Source of the DNA: Shinella sumterensis
GTDB lineage: Bacteria; Pseudomonadota; Alphaproteobacteria; Rhizobiales; Rhizobiaceae
Assembly (NCBI RefSeq): GCF_004514425.2
Contig: NZ_MYFN02000007.1
Span: 62,001-126,000 of the forward strand
Direction: 5' to 3'
Length of the DNA: 64,000 nt
Shown: positions 1 to 8,184 of the stretch, piece after piece
How positions within the stretch are numbered: the stretch's first letter is position 1
Layout: each line of letters begins with the position of its first letter
Position numbers and translations under genes: made by a program
Notes under the pieces: model-generated
Database searches by the model: none
The model's input: the letters and a program-made list of their open reading frames with translations, nothing else
What the model was told of the DNA's origin: nothing

Positions 1-342
1 ACGCCGCTGGCGACCGCCGCCCATCATCTCGCCGAAGATGTCCTCGAAGATGTCGGAGAAGCCGCCGCCCTGGAAGCCACCGCCGCCGCCGAAGCCGCCA
101 CCGCCCATGCCGCCCTGCTCGAAGGCGGCGTGGCCATAACGGTCATAGGCCGCGCGCTTCTGCGGGTCCTTGAGCGTCTCATAGGCCTCGTTGACGTCCT
201 TGAACTTCTGTTCGGCAGAGGCATCGCCGGGATTCTTGTCCGGGTGATACTTCATCGCCATCTTGCGGAAGGCGCTCTTCAGCTCCTTCTCGTCGGCGGT
301 CTTGGAGACACCCAGCGTCTCGTAAAAATCAGCTTTTGCCAT
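1..342 (-). CDS. dnaJ: Chaperone DnaJ, N-terminal part (gene runs off the left edge)
   Basis: Co-chaperone that stimulates the DnaK ATPase and delivers unfolded clients. Only the first 114 codons lie in the window. The J domain fills about residues 1-70 with the HPD motif (MKYHPDKNP) that contacts DnaK. It is followed by a Gly/Phe-rich linker (repeated GGGGF units) and the start of the next region ([13 protein letters not shown]). The start codon ATG at 342 opens with MAKADFYE, typical of the family. It lies 241 bp downstream of dnaK on the same strand, the usual dnaK-dnaJ order. Confidence 0.97.
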   Translation of the reverse strand, partial: MAKADFYETLGVSKTADEKELKSAFRKMAMKYHPDKNPGDASAEQKFKDVNEAYETLKDPQKRAAYDRYGHAAFEQGGMGGGGFGGGGGFQGGGFSDIFEDIFGEMMGGGRQRR

Positions 343-547
343 TCGGGTTCACGTCCGTTTCGTGGGAACGGTCTTCTTGTTATGGACCTGGAAGCTTGCC
401 TTAGCCTGCGCAAGCGAAAAATGCGCATGCAAAAAGGCGGAAGCCGGCGAAGGAAAGGCCATGACATCGTCGCCGCGAAAAACGGGAGTGATCATGGTGC
501 CTTGTTTCCCTTCGCGCTGACTTCCGCCTTCCTGCTATCCAACTGCA

Positions 548-570
548 CCGGCCGCGAAGAACGCGGCCGG
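548..570 (-). terminator. Hairpin between dnaK and dnaJ, no U-tract
   Basis: A perfect 9-bp inverted repeat (CCGGCCGCG / CGCGGCCGG, loop AAGAA) starts 14 bp downstream of the dnaK stop codon. There is no U-run after it on the minus strand, so it is not a standard intrinsic terminator. It may attenuate read-through into dnaJ or protect the dnaK 3' end; that role is inferred. Confidence 0.45.
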
Positions 571-583
571 CATCTCTGGAGGC

Positions 584-2485
584 TTAGGCCGACTTCTTGT
601 CGTCCTTGACTTCCTCGTAATCGGCGTCGACGACGTTGTCGCCGGCATCACCCGAGGATGCGGCCTCTTCGGCCTGCTGCGCCTCGTAGATGGCCTGACC
701 GAGCTTCATGGAAACTTCCATGAGCGTGTTGGTCTTGGCCTTGATGTCCTCGGCGTCCGGCTCGGACGCTTCGACGGCGGTCTTGAGGTCGGCAATCGCG
801 TCCTCGATGGCCTTGCGGTCGGCTTCCGTGACCTTGTCGCCGTAGTCCTTGAGGGACTTTTCCGACGAGTGGATCAGGCTTTCGGCCTGGTTCTTGGCCT
901 CGACGGCCTCACGGCGCTTCTTGTCGGCCTCGGCATTGGCTTCGGCGTCCTTGACCATCTTCTCGATGTCGGCGTCGGACAGACCACCGGAAGCCTGGAT
1001 GCGGATCTGGTGCTCCTTGCCGGTGCCCTTGTCCTTGGCCGAAACCTGCACGATGCCGTTGGCGTCGATATCGAAGGTGACTTCGATCTGCGGCATGCCG
1101 CGCGGTGCCGGCGGAATGCCGACGAGGTCGAACTGGCCGAGCAGCTTGTTGTCGGCTGCCATTTCGCGCTCGCCCTGCGAGACGCGGATGGTCACGGCCG
1201 ACTGGTTGTCCTCGGCGGTCGAGAAGGTCTGCGACTTCTTCGTCGGGATCGTCGTGTTGCGCTCGATCAGACGGGTGAAGACGCCGCCCAGCGTTTCGAT
1301 GCCGAGAGACAGCGGGGTCACGTCGAGGAGCAGAACGTCCTTGACGTCGCCCTGGAGAACGCCGGCCTGGATGGCGGCGCCCATGGCGACCACTTCATCC
1401 GGGTTCACGCCCTTGTGCGGCTCCTTGCCGAACAGCTGCTTGACGACTTCCTGCACCTTCGGCATGCGGCTCATGCCGCCGACGAGAACGACTTCGTCGA
1501 TCTCGGCCGCCGTGACGCCGGCATCCTTGAGGGCTGCCTTGCAAGGTGCGACGGTGCGCTGGACGAGGTCATCGACCAGAGCTTCGAACTTGGCGCGCGT
1601 CAGCTTCATCGTCAGGTGCTTCGGGCCGGAGGCATCCGCCGTGATGAACGGCAGGTTGATTTCGGTCTGCTGCGAGGACGAGAGCTCGATCTTGGCCTTT
1701 TCGGCAGCTTCCTTGAGGCGCTGCAGGGCGAGCTTGTCGTTCTTCAGGTCGATGCCCTGGTCCTTCTTGAACTCGTCGGCGAGGTAGTTGACCAGACGCA
1801 TGTCGAAGTCTTCACCGCCAAGGAAGGTATCGCCGTTCGTCGACTTCACTTCGAAGACGCCGTCGCCGATTTCCAGAACCGAGATATCGAACGTGCCGCC
1901 GCCAAGGTCGTAGACGGCGATGGTCTTGCCGTCCTTCTTGTCGAGGCCGTAGGCGAGTGCCGCAGCCGTCGGCTCGTTGATGATGCGCAGAACTTCAAGA
2001 CCGGCGATCTTGCCGGCATCCTTGGTTGCCTGGCGCTGCGCGTCGTTGAAGTAGGCGGGAACCGTGATGACGGCCTGCGTGACCTTTTCGCCGAGGTAGG
2101 ATTCAGCGGTTTCCTTCATCTTCTGAAGGATCATCGCGGAGATCTGCGAGGGGGAGTAACCCTTGCCCTGCGCCTCGACCCAGGCGTCGCCATTGTCGCC
2201 CTTGATGATCTTGTAGGGAACGAGACCCTTGTCCTTCTCGACGAGCTTGTCGTCGTAGCGGCGGCCGATAAGGCGCTTCACTGCGAACAGGGTGTTTTCC
2301 GGGTTGGTGACGGCCTGGCGCTTTGCCGGCTGGCCGGTCAGGCGCTCGCCATCATCGTTGAAGGCGACGATCGAAGGGGTCGTACGCGCGCCTTCCGCAT
2401 TTTCAATGACCTTCGCGTCCTTGCCGTCCATGACGGATACGCAGGAATTGGTCGTCCCGAGGTCGATACCGATTACTTTAGCCAT
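584..2485 (-). CDS. dnaK: Chaperone protein DnaK (Hsp70)
   Basis: ATP-dependent Hsp70 chaperone of 633 residues, full family length. The N-terminal nucleotide-binding domain shows the phosphate-1 loop [10 protein letters not shown], the adenosine and phosphate-2 motifs ([22 protein letters not shown]) and [10 protein letters not shown]. The interdomain linker is [13 protein letters not shown], followed by the substrate-binding domain and an acidic tail (ADYEEVKDD). The start at 2485 (MAKVIGID) is preceded by GGAGAG; an in-frame upstream extension of 12 codons is rejected because the family begins at MAKVIG. An RpoH-type promoter lies about 110-140 bp upstream. Confidence 0.98.
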   Translation of the reverse strand: MAKVIGIDLGTTNSCVSVMDGKDAKVIENAEGARTTPSIVAFNDDGERLTGQPAKRQAVTNPENTLFAVKRLIGRRYDDKLVEKDKGLVPYKIIKGDNGDAWVEAQGKGYSPSQISAMILQKMKETAESYLGEKVTQAVITVPAYFNDAQRQATKDAGKIAGLEVLRIINEPTAAALAYGLDKKDGKTIAVYDLGGGTFDISVLEIGDGVFEVKSTNGDTFLGGEDFDMRLVNYLADEFKKDQGIDLKNDKLALQRLKEAAEKAKIELSSSQQTEINLPFITADASGPKHLTMKLTRAKFEALVDDLVQRTVAPCKAALKDAGVTAAEIDEVVLVGGMSRMPKVQEVVKQLFGKEPHKGVNPDEVVAMGAAIQAGVLQGDVKDVLLLDVTPLSLGIETLGGVFTRLIERNTTIPTKKSQTFSTAEDNQSAVTIRVSQGEREMAADNKLLGQFDLVGIPPAPRGMPQIEVTFDIDANGIVQVSAKDKGTGKEHQIRIQASGGLSDADIEKMVKDAEANAEADKKRREAVEAKNQAESLIHSSEKSLKDYGDKVTEADRKAIEDAIADLKTAVEASEPDAEDIKAKTNTLMEVSMKLGQAIYEAQQAEEAASSGDAGDNVVDADYEEVKDDKKSA

Positions 2486-2594
2486 GTCATTCTCTCCTTC
2501 AAGCGAACTGCCGGAACCCATTCAGGCATTCTTTTGGCAGCCCCTAATGGTATGGTCTTAGCGAAAGCCCGGACTGATCCGTAGCCTTGCGGGG

Positions 2595-2624
2595 TATATA
2601 AGGACCCCTCCAGACGACTGCAAG
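2595..2624 (-). promoter_or_regulatory. RpoH (sigma-32) type promoter of dnaK
   Basis: Read on the minus strand, the -35 element CTTG (2621-2624) is separated by 18 nt from CTTATATA (2595-2602). This agrees with the alphaproteobacterial heat-shock consensus CTTG-N17/18-CYTATNT. It lies about 110 bp upstream of the dnaK start. The assignment rests on motif, spacing and the identity of the gene. Confidence 0.7.
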
Positions 2625-2976
2625 ACATCGCAAGGCCGCAAAGCGCGCAAAATCAGCACGTCCGGCGCAGGAATGCCGGCCCGTCCTCGCACGCTGCAAT
2701 CAAGCGCAATCGCGGTCGCGATTCAAGCCATTGCTCGTGAATCTGCGCGTCCTTTCAAACAGTGGCACGAGCGTGTGGCCGCGGTTCGCCTCGCTATCTT
2801 CGGCCGGGGACGTGCAACCCGCACGTCCTTAGAGGTATCTTCGAAAATAATAAATCGTTTCAATGCCTTGCTAAAGGCATCGAATTTCGCGCAGATTTTT
2901 TGACGCCACTTTATCCCCGTCCCCTCCACCGCCCTCACCATTGCCTTGTTTGAAATTGCCGGTGGATGCGCAAGAC
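2625..2976. other. Intergenic stretch between dnaK and the toxin gene
   Basis: No gene is supported here. The segment 2830-2910 is clearly AT-richer than the surroundings. It contains a 7-bp hairpin (ATGCCTT / AAGGCAT, loop GCTA, 2863-2880) followed 14 nt later by a run of six T. The composition shift continues into the toxin pair and may mark one edge of acquired DNA. Confidence 0.5.
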
Positions 2977-3687
2977 ATGATCCCGACGGACCCAGATCTT
3001 ATACAGTCACGCTACCAGTACGCAGCGCTCAATGTCGAAATGCGCGCGCTCACCTTGTCCCTCCATCTGAAGGCGGGCTTCCGCGCCGACCAGCCGCGCA
3101 TCCCGGCGGGAAATCCCGATGGAGGACAATGGACGGCTGAAGGCAATGGAGACCGCCCCATCCTCGTCAGCCGCCGCGGTCCGCGCGGCAACGGCCAGGT
3201 GCGCATTCTCGGCAGATGGCAACCCATCACGCCCGCGCAAGAGGCGCGACTGGCGGTCAGTACGAGCCAGATGCAGGAGGCGATACGTGCCGTCAGAAAA
3301 ATCGACCCGAACTGGAAGCCACCATCACAGCTTTTCGAGTCTGTCGAAGGCCTGATCAGAGCGAATGAAGCTGTAATGAGAGAGGCGCACTTCAGGGTAT
3401 ATGAATTGACGGTAAAACGCATCGGCCCAGGGCCTTTTGCATCGGAATGGATCGTCGCTCCATCCACCAATCGGCGACTTACGCGCGCCGAACAGGACGA
3501 GATAAATCGCATCGGTCGCAAATTTGGCTGCCACCGATGCGGCACTAAGATACCCGGGACTAAGAAAGGAGGGTATGTAGGAGATCATCAAGTGCCAACT
3601 TCACTAGGTACACCTACACGCATATATCCTCATTGCCTTTTCTGCAGCAATGCACAGGGCGGCATCGTAAGTGGCGGAAAATTCTGA
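2977..3687 (+). CDS. Probable polymorphic-toxin effector with C-terminal HNH-like nuclease domain
   Basis: A protein of 236 residues. Near residues 41-52 it carries RIPAGNPDGGQW, a motif I know from rhizobial toxin-like proteins. The C-terminal fold is a Cys/His-rich nuclease-like domain: CHRC (residues 185-188), GDHQVPTSL (DH at 203-204) and YPHCLFCSNAQGG (H219, C220, C223). The CxxC...DH...HCxxC spacing fits a zinc-stabilised HNH/treble-clef nuclease. No signal peptide is visible. The ATG at 2977 has GGTGGA upstream; a TTG at 2941 would add 12 residues. The next gene starts 1 nt after its stop, the usual place for an immunity gene. GC is lower than in neighbours, suggesting transfer. The nuclease role is inferred from motifs. 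Confidence 0.65.
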   Translation: MIPTDPDLIQSRYQYAALNVEMRALTLSLHLKAGFRADQPRIPAGNPDGGQWTAEGNGDRPILVSRRGPRGNGQVRILGRWQPITPAQEARLAVSTSQMQEAIRAVRKIDPNWKPPSQLFESVEGLIRANEAVMREAHFRVYELTVKRIGPGPFASEWIVAPSTNRRLTRAEQDEINRIGRKFGCHRCGTKIPGTKKGGYVGDHQVPTSLGTPTRIYPHCLFCSNAQGGIVSGGKF

Positions 3688-3688
3688 A

Positions 3689-4057
3689 ATGGCCATTCTT
3701 CACTTCAGCATAGCACCCGAATACAACAGCGTGTACCTCGCGAGCCGCAATATGCGCGATGTTCCCTACGATTTCAGGGAGAGGATTATTCCATTTACTC
3801 CTGACTGCGTGAGCATTCCGTGTACGTATTGGAATGACGGCGACACCAATTTTACTGTTGGTGCAGCCTGGGAAATACCGATGTCGACGCCACCCACGTT
3901 TGACGGCATTCTCAACACGCCCGACAAAAAGCTTGTCTTCTTCGATGCAAACGAGCCGGAATTTGCCAGCATTCCCGTGCCTACCGTCAGAACAAGAATC
4001 CGCGTCTGGATCGATCACCCTAGGGAGCCTGAGAATGTGATCGTCGCCTGGGGGTAG
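3689..4057 (+). CDS. Putative immunity protein for the upstream toxin
   Basis: An acidic, small protein of 122 residues with no signal peptide or membrane segment. It begins at an ATG one base after the toxin stop, with GGCGGA about 9 nt upstream. A GTG at 3671 would add six residues and overlap the toxin. I do not recognise the family firmly; the pattern of beta-strand-like segments (LVFFDANEP, TRIRVWIDHP, NVIVAWG) recalls ComJ-type nuclease inhibitors, but that is a weak impression. The role is inferred from position, size and codon use as atypical as the toxin's. Confidence 0.55.
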   Translation: MAILHFSIAPEYNSVYLASRNMRDVPYDFRERIIPFTPDCVSIPCTYWNDGDTNFTVGAAWEIPMSTPPTFDGILNTPDKKLVFFDANEPEFASIPVPTVRTRIRVWIDHPREPENVIVAWG

Positions 4058-4090
4058 GTCTAGAAGGAAAAGCTCACAAGCAGCAGCCCT

Positions 4091-6316
4091 TTATCCCCCC
4101 AGAAGCACATCCAGCAGCGTCGTGCGCCGCGTGGCCGGCTGACGCTGTTCGCCCACATCGGCGGGTGGCGTCAGGCCGTCGTCAAAGGGTACGGAGCCCG
4201 TCTGCTCGCTCGCGACGGCCGCGCCACCTTCTGCCGGGCGCTCGTCGACACCCAGCGTGCGGGAGATGACGTCGAACAGTTCGTCGCCGCCTTCCTGCGG
4301 CACGGGCTGCGTGCCCTCCTGCAGGGGATCGCCACCTGCCGTTCCGAAGAGCGGCGACGGTGTCAGCCCGGCGTGGGCGGCGGTCATGAACTGGCTCCAG
4401 GCCTGGGCCGGAAGCCCGCCGCCGGTGACCTTCTTCATGGAATCGCCGTTGTCGTTGCCGAACCAGACGCCCGTCGTCAGGTTGCTGGTATAACCGACGA
4501 AGAGCGCGTCGCGGAAGGATTGCGTCGTTCCCGATTTGCCCGCCGCCTGCCAGCCGGGAATGCGCGCCGCCTTGCCGGTGCCCTCGGTGATGACCCGCAT
4601 CATCATGCCGTTCATCATCGAGACGATGTTGGGTTCGAGAACGCGGGGCGGATTGTCGTAGGTGTTCTCGTAGAGCACCTTGCCTTCGGCGGTGGAGATG
4701 CGGCGGATGATGTGCGGCGTCGCCTTGTAGCCACCGTTCATGAAGGGCGCATAGGCCGATGTCAGCTCCACTAGCGTGACTTCGGATGTGCCGAGCGCAA
4801 TCGAGGCATTGGCCTGCAACTCCGATTCGATACCGAGCCGGCGCGCCAGCTTGACGACATCGTTCGGACCGACCTCCATGACGAGCTGGGCCGCGATCGT
4901 GTTCAGCGAATGGGCAAGCGCGGAGGCGAGCGTTACCTCGCCGCGGTATTTCTGATCATAGTTCTCGGGCGTCCAGTTGCCGATCCGGACGGGCGCATCG
5001 TTGCGCACCGACAGCGGCGAACGGCCCGCTTCGAGGGCGGCGGCGTAGACGAAGGGCTTGAAGGCGGAGCCGGGCTGGCGCTTGGCCTTGGACGCCCGGT
5101 CGAACTGGCTCGTGGCGTAATCCCGCCCGCCGACCAGCGCACGGATGGCGCCCGTGCCGTCGATGGAAACGAGGGCGGCCTGGGAGACGTTGGATTTCGC
5201 ACCGCTCTTGTCGAGCAGGGAGGTAAGCGTCTCCTCGGCCTTCTTTTCGAGATCGAGGTCGATGGTTGTATCGATGACGAGGTCTTCCTTGACGTCGCCG
5301 ATCATGCCCGGCAGCTGCGCCATCACCATGTCGGCGGCATAGTACTGGGCGCCTGACCAATAGCTCTTCGCCCGCGCGGGCGTCTGCGACATCGCGGTCT
5401 TGATCTCGGTGTCGGTGACGAAGCCTTCCTCGCGCATCGCGCCCAGCACCACCTGCGCGCGGGCCTCGGCGGCTTCCGGGTCGCGGGCGGGCGACAGGCG
5501 CGACGGCGCCTTCAGCAGACCGGCCAGAAGCGCCGCCTCGCCGAGATTCACATCGCGGGCGGACTTGTTGAAGTAGCGACGCGACGCGGCCTCGACGCCA
5601 TAGGAATTCGAGCCGAAGAAGACGCGGTTGAGATACATCGCAAGGATCTGGTCCTTGCTGTATTTGTGCTCGAGCCAGATGGCGAGCAGCACTTCCTGCA
5701 CCTTGCGCTCCAGCGTGCGGTCGGGCGAGAGGAACATGTTCTTGGCGAGCTGCTGCGTCAGCGTCGAGCCGCCCTGCACCATGCGGCCGGACGTGACGTT
5801 CGTCAGCATGGCGCGGGCAAGCCCCAGCGGATCGATGCCGAAATGCGAGTAGAAGCGCCGGTCCTCGATGGCGATCACCGCCTGGGGAATGTAGGGCGAC
5901 ATGTTTTCCAGCGACAGCGCCTCGCCGCCGGTCATTCCGCGGTTTGCGATGGCCTCGCCGTTGACGGCCAGGATCTTGATGTTCGGCGGGCGATCGGGAA
6001 TGGCCCAGCTCGTGGCGCTCGGCATGCGCGCGCCGTAATAGAGCACGAGGCCGCCCACGCCGATCGCGCCCCAGATACCCAGCACGATACACCAGTAGAA
6101 CAGGCGGCGGATAAGGCCGAAGAAGCCGCCGGACGCGCCGCGCCGGCGCGACGAGGCGCGTTTCTCACGCGGCGCCTTGCGGGCTTTGCCGCGGCCCTTG
6201 CGGCCGCCATCGACAACACGATCCTCTGCGCCGACGTGGAAATCATCGTCGTCGTCTCGTCGCCCGGAACCCCGGAAAGACGGTTCGATGCGCTGGGATT
6301 TTCGGTTGGATGCCAT
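4091..6316 (-). CDS. Penicillin-binding protein 1A family, bifunctional transglycosylase/transpeptidase
   Basis: Class A PBP of 741 residues that polymerises and cross-links peptidoglycan in the periplasm. A basic cytoplasmic tail with an Asp run (21-25) precedes one membrane anchor (about 70-94). The GT51 domain has EDRRFYSHFGID (catalytic Glu151) and GGSTLTQQLAKN (182-193). The transpeptidase has SAFK (Ser417, Lys420), SLN (470-472) and KSG (594-596). All catalytic motifs are intact. The C-terminus is a Pro/Glu-rich tail ending in RRTTLLDVLLGG. A CtrA-type box lies 59 bp upstream of its start. Confidence 0.94.
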   Translation of the reverse strand: MASNRKSQRIEPSFRGSGRRDDDDDFHVGAEDRVVDGGRKGRGKARKAPREKRASSRRRGASGGFFGLIRRLFYWCIVLGIWGAIGVGGLVLYYGARMPSATSWAIPDRPPNIKILAVNGEAIANRGMTGGEALSLENMSPYIPQAVIAIEDRRFYSHFGIDPLGLARAMLTNVTSGRMVQGGSTLTQQLAKNMFLSPDRTLERKVQEVLLAIWLEHKYSKDQILAMYLNRVFFGSNSYGVEAASRRYFNKSARDVNLGEAALLAGLLKAPSRLSPARDPEAAEARAQVVLGAMREEGFVTDTEIKTAMSQTPARAKSYWSGAQYYAADMVMAQLPGMIGDVKEDLVIDTTIDLDLEKKAEETLTSLLDKSGAKSNVSQAALVSIDGTGAIRALVGGRDYATSQFDRASKAKRQPGSAFKPFVYAAALEAGRSPLSVRNDAPVRIGNWTPENYDQKYRGEVTLASALAHSLNTIAAQLVMEVGPNDVVKLARRLGIESELQANASIALGTSEVTLVELTSAYAPFMNGGYKATPHIIRRISTAEGKVLYENTYDNPPRVLEPNIVSMMNGMMMRVITEGTGKAARIPGWQAAGKSGTTQSFRDALFVGYTSNLTTGVWFGNDNGDSMKKVTGGGLPAQAWSQFMTAAHAGLTPSPLFGTAGGDPLQEGTQPVPQEGGDELFDVISRTLGVDERPAEGGAAVASEQTGSVPFDDGLTPPADVGEQRQPATRRTTLLDVLLGG

Positions 6317-6374
6317 AAGCGGTCGGATATGCCCTCGGAAACGTCGTCGTCCGATGGACTTTAAATGCGGCGAT

Positions 6375-6389
6375 TTAAGGGGTCGTTAA
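6375..6389 (-). promoter_or_regulatory. CtrA-type box upstream of the PBP gene
   Basis: TTAA-GGGGTCG-TTAA matches the full CtrA consensus TTAA-N7-TTAA exactly. A third TTAA lies at 6361-6364. It sits 59 bp upstream of the PBP1A-type start on the minus strand, a position suited to promoter control. Binding is inferred from the motif. Confidence 0.6.
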
Positions 6390-6433
6390 GAAGCGGTGAA
6401 CACGTCGCCGTGACTTTGAGCCAAATCGGCGTG

Positions 6434-6462
6434 AAGAGAACGGGCGGCCCGAAGGCCGCCCG
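6434..6462 (-). terminator. Intrinsic terminator after the BA14K gene
   Basis: A 9-bp stem (CGGGCGGCC / GGCCGCCCG, four-base loop) lies 11 bp downstream of the BA14K stop. On the minus strand it is followed by a T-rich stretch (TTCTCTT). Confidence 0.6.
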
Positions 6463-6473
6463 AGGAAACTGCC

Positions 6474-6947
6474 TCAATAGTAAGGCGAAAGGCACTCGCG
6501 GCGCGGGCCATAGTTGGGCTGGAACGTGTTGTCGTAAGCCCGGTAGGAGCGGTACTGCGCGTAGCACCAGTCGGTGTGGCGCGGATTGATACCGGCTTCG
6601 CGCGGACGCGAGTAACCGTCATTGGCAATCGCACCGCCGATGATGGCACCGGCGCCGAAGGCAGCCAGCGGATACCACCAGCCATCCGAATGGCGGCGAT
6701 AGCCGCGGCGGTGTTCACGATAACCGCGATGGCCGTTGTGCCAGCCGCGACGATCCTCGCGCCACGCGCGGCGGTCACGATCCCGATAATGACGTTCGCG
6801 ATAGTACTGCACCTGCTCGACGTCCGTGGACTGCGAGACGCCGGCCTTCGGCAGCGGCATGGCGATGGCCGGCACCGCCACAAAGGACGTTGCAAACATG
6901 GCCGCGGCCACGACGGCCGAAAGGCCGGTCTTGATCGATGTCTTCAT
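6474..6947 (-). CDS. BA14K-family protein
   Basis: A secreted protein of 157 residues. An N-terminal signal peptide (about 1-29, ending AIA before MPLPKAG) is followed by an Arg/Tyr/His-rich central part (about 45-88) and a short Gly/Ala helix ([15 protein letters not shown]). The C-terminal BA14K signature has [20 protein letters not shown] and [11 protein letters not shown], with the two conserved cysteines. The family is named after a 14-kDa Brucella protein and is common in rhizobia; its molecular role is poorly defined. An inverted repeat sits in its upstream region. Confidence 0.9.
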   Translation of the reverse strand: MKTSIKTGLSAVVAAAMFATSFVAVPAIAMPLPKAGVSQSTDVEQVQYYRERHYRDRDRRAWREDRRGWHNGHRGYREHRRGYRRHSDGWWYPLAAFGAGAIIGGAIANDGYSRPREAGINPRHTDWCYAQYRSYRAYDNTFQPNYGPRRECLSPYY

Positions 6948-6988
6948 GGCGGTCTCCCTACTGTTCAGAGTTCTTCATGTTGTTCAGA

Positions 6989-7032
6989 CGGTTCATAGAA
7001 TGAAATAATTCGAATGAACGCAGTATGAACCG
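6989..7032. promoter_or_regulatory. Inverted repeat in the BA14K promoter region
   Basis: CGGTTCATA (6989-6997) and its exact complement TATGAACCG (7024-7032) flank a 26-nt AT-rich spacer. Further ATGAAC/GTTCA half-sites lie at 6963-7018. The repeat is 42-85 bp upstream of the BA14K start. It is a candidate operator, but its regulator is unknown. Confidence 0.4.
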
Positions 7033-7045
7033 GAAAGATCCGTGC

Positions 7046-7993
7046 CTAGTCTTCGCCTTCCCGCACCCGCGCGAGGTAACGGGATCGCTCATAGATCAGG
7101 ATCACCACCAGCGCCATGACGAAGGGGATGATCAGGTAGAACAGCCGGAAGACGGCGAGCGCGGCGAGTACCGCCGCCGGATCCATATCCGGCAGGCCGG
7201 CGATGAACACCAACTCCAGCACGCCGATGCCGCCGGGAGCATGCGACAGCAGCGCCACCGAAAAGGACGCGAGAAAGATGCCGAGGATGATGAAGAAGCC
7301 CGGATTGCCCTCCGCCGGCAGCACGAAATAGATGATCGCCGCCGCGCCGATCAGCTCGATGGGCGCGATGAAGAGCTGGCGGAAGACCAGCGAGGGCTTG
7401 GGATATTCAAGCTTCAGCCACCGGGTGTTGATCGGCCGGAAACCCACGAGGCTGCCCACGACATAGAGCGCCACCAGGGCCAGGATGACGAAGCCCGTCG
7501 AATAGGCCGCTTCCAGCGGCAGAAAATCGGCGAAGCGCTCGATGATCTCCGGCTCCAGCACCAGGACGAGGCCGAACAGCATCACCGTGCCGAGCGCGAA
7601 GGTGAAGGAGCAGAAGGCGACGAGAACGCCGACCTCCGATCCCGTCAACCCCTTCGACGTATAGGCGCGGTAGCGCACCAGCGCGCCGGAGAATACCGAG
7701 GCGCCGATATTGTGCGACAGCGCATAGGTCGTGAACGAGGTGAGCGTGATGTACCACAGCGAGATGCGGTGGCCGAGATGTTCCAGCGCGAGATGGTCGT
7801 AGGCCGCAAGCGCCGCATAGGCCACGAGTGTCGCGACACAGGCCAGCAGCCATCCCGATGTCGGGATGGCGTGGATGCTGGCGACGAACTCATCAAGGGA
7901 AAGACCGCGCAGGTCCTTGTAGAGAATGTAGATGGACAGAGCGATGGCGAGCGTGCTGACGAGCGGCCAGAAGAACTTCTTCAAACGCTTCAT
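7046..7993 (-). CDS. YbhN / UPF0104-type integral membrane protein (lysylphosphatidylglycerol synthase-like TM domain)
   Basis: A polytopic inner-membrane protein of 315 residues with about eight hydrophobic segments. It belongs to the family of flippase-like membrane domains also found N-terminal to MprF/LPG synthases. Family-like motifs are SHNIGASVFSGALVRYRAY, LLSHAPGGIGVLE and LFYLIIPF. There is no catalytic C-terminal synthase domain. The ATG at 7993 is preceded by a GGAGG-containing stretch; an upstream in-frame ATG at 8050 is less likely. A role in envelope lipid transport is inferred from family. Confidence 0.82.
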   Translation of the reverse strand: MKRLKKFFWPLVSTLAIALSIYILYKDLRGLSLDEFVASIHAIPTSGWLLACVATLVAYAALAAYDHLALEHLGHRISLWYITLTSFTTYALSHNIGASVFSGALVRYRAYTSKGLTGSEVGVLVAFCSFTFALGTVMLFGLVLVLEPEIIERFADFLPLEAAYSTGFVILALVALYVVGSLVGFRPINTRWLKLEYPKPSLVFRQLFIAPIELIGAAAIIYFVLPAEGNPGFFIILGIFLASFSVALLSHAPGGIGVLELVFIAGLPDMDPAAVLAALAVFRLFYLIIPFVMALVVILIYERSRYLARVREGED

Positions 7994-8184
7994 CCCGCCT
8001 CGCCTCCTGCCGGCATCATGCTGTTGCGGCAAGGGTTTTTCGCGATCCATCGTGACGCCATCCTCATCCTTTCCCCGTTTTGCGCGCCTGTCATCGCACG
8101 CGGCGATGCAGGCTTTCTCTTGTCCGTAGGCCAGTCTTTCCGCTTGTGCGATTAAAGCCGATCCCTTTCGCGATCACATCTGCG

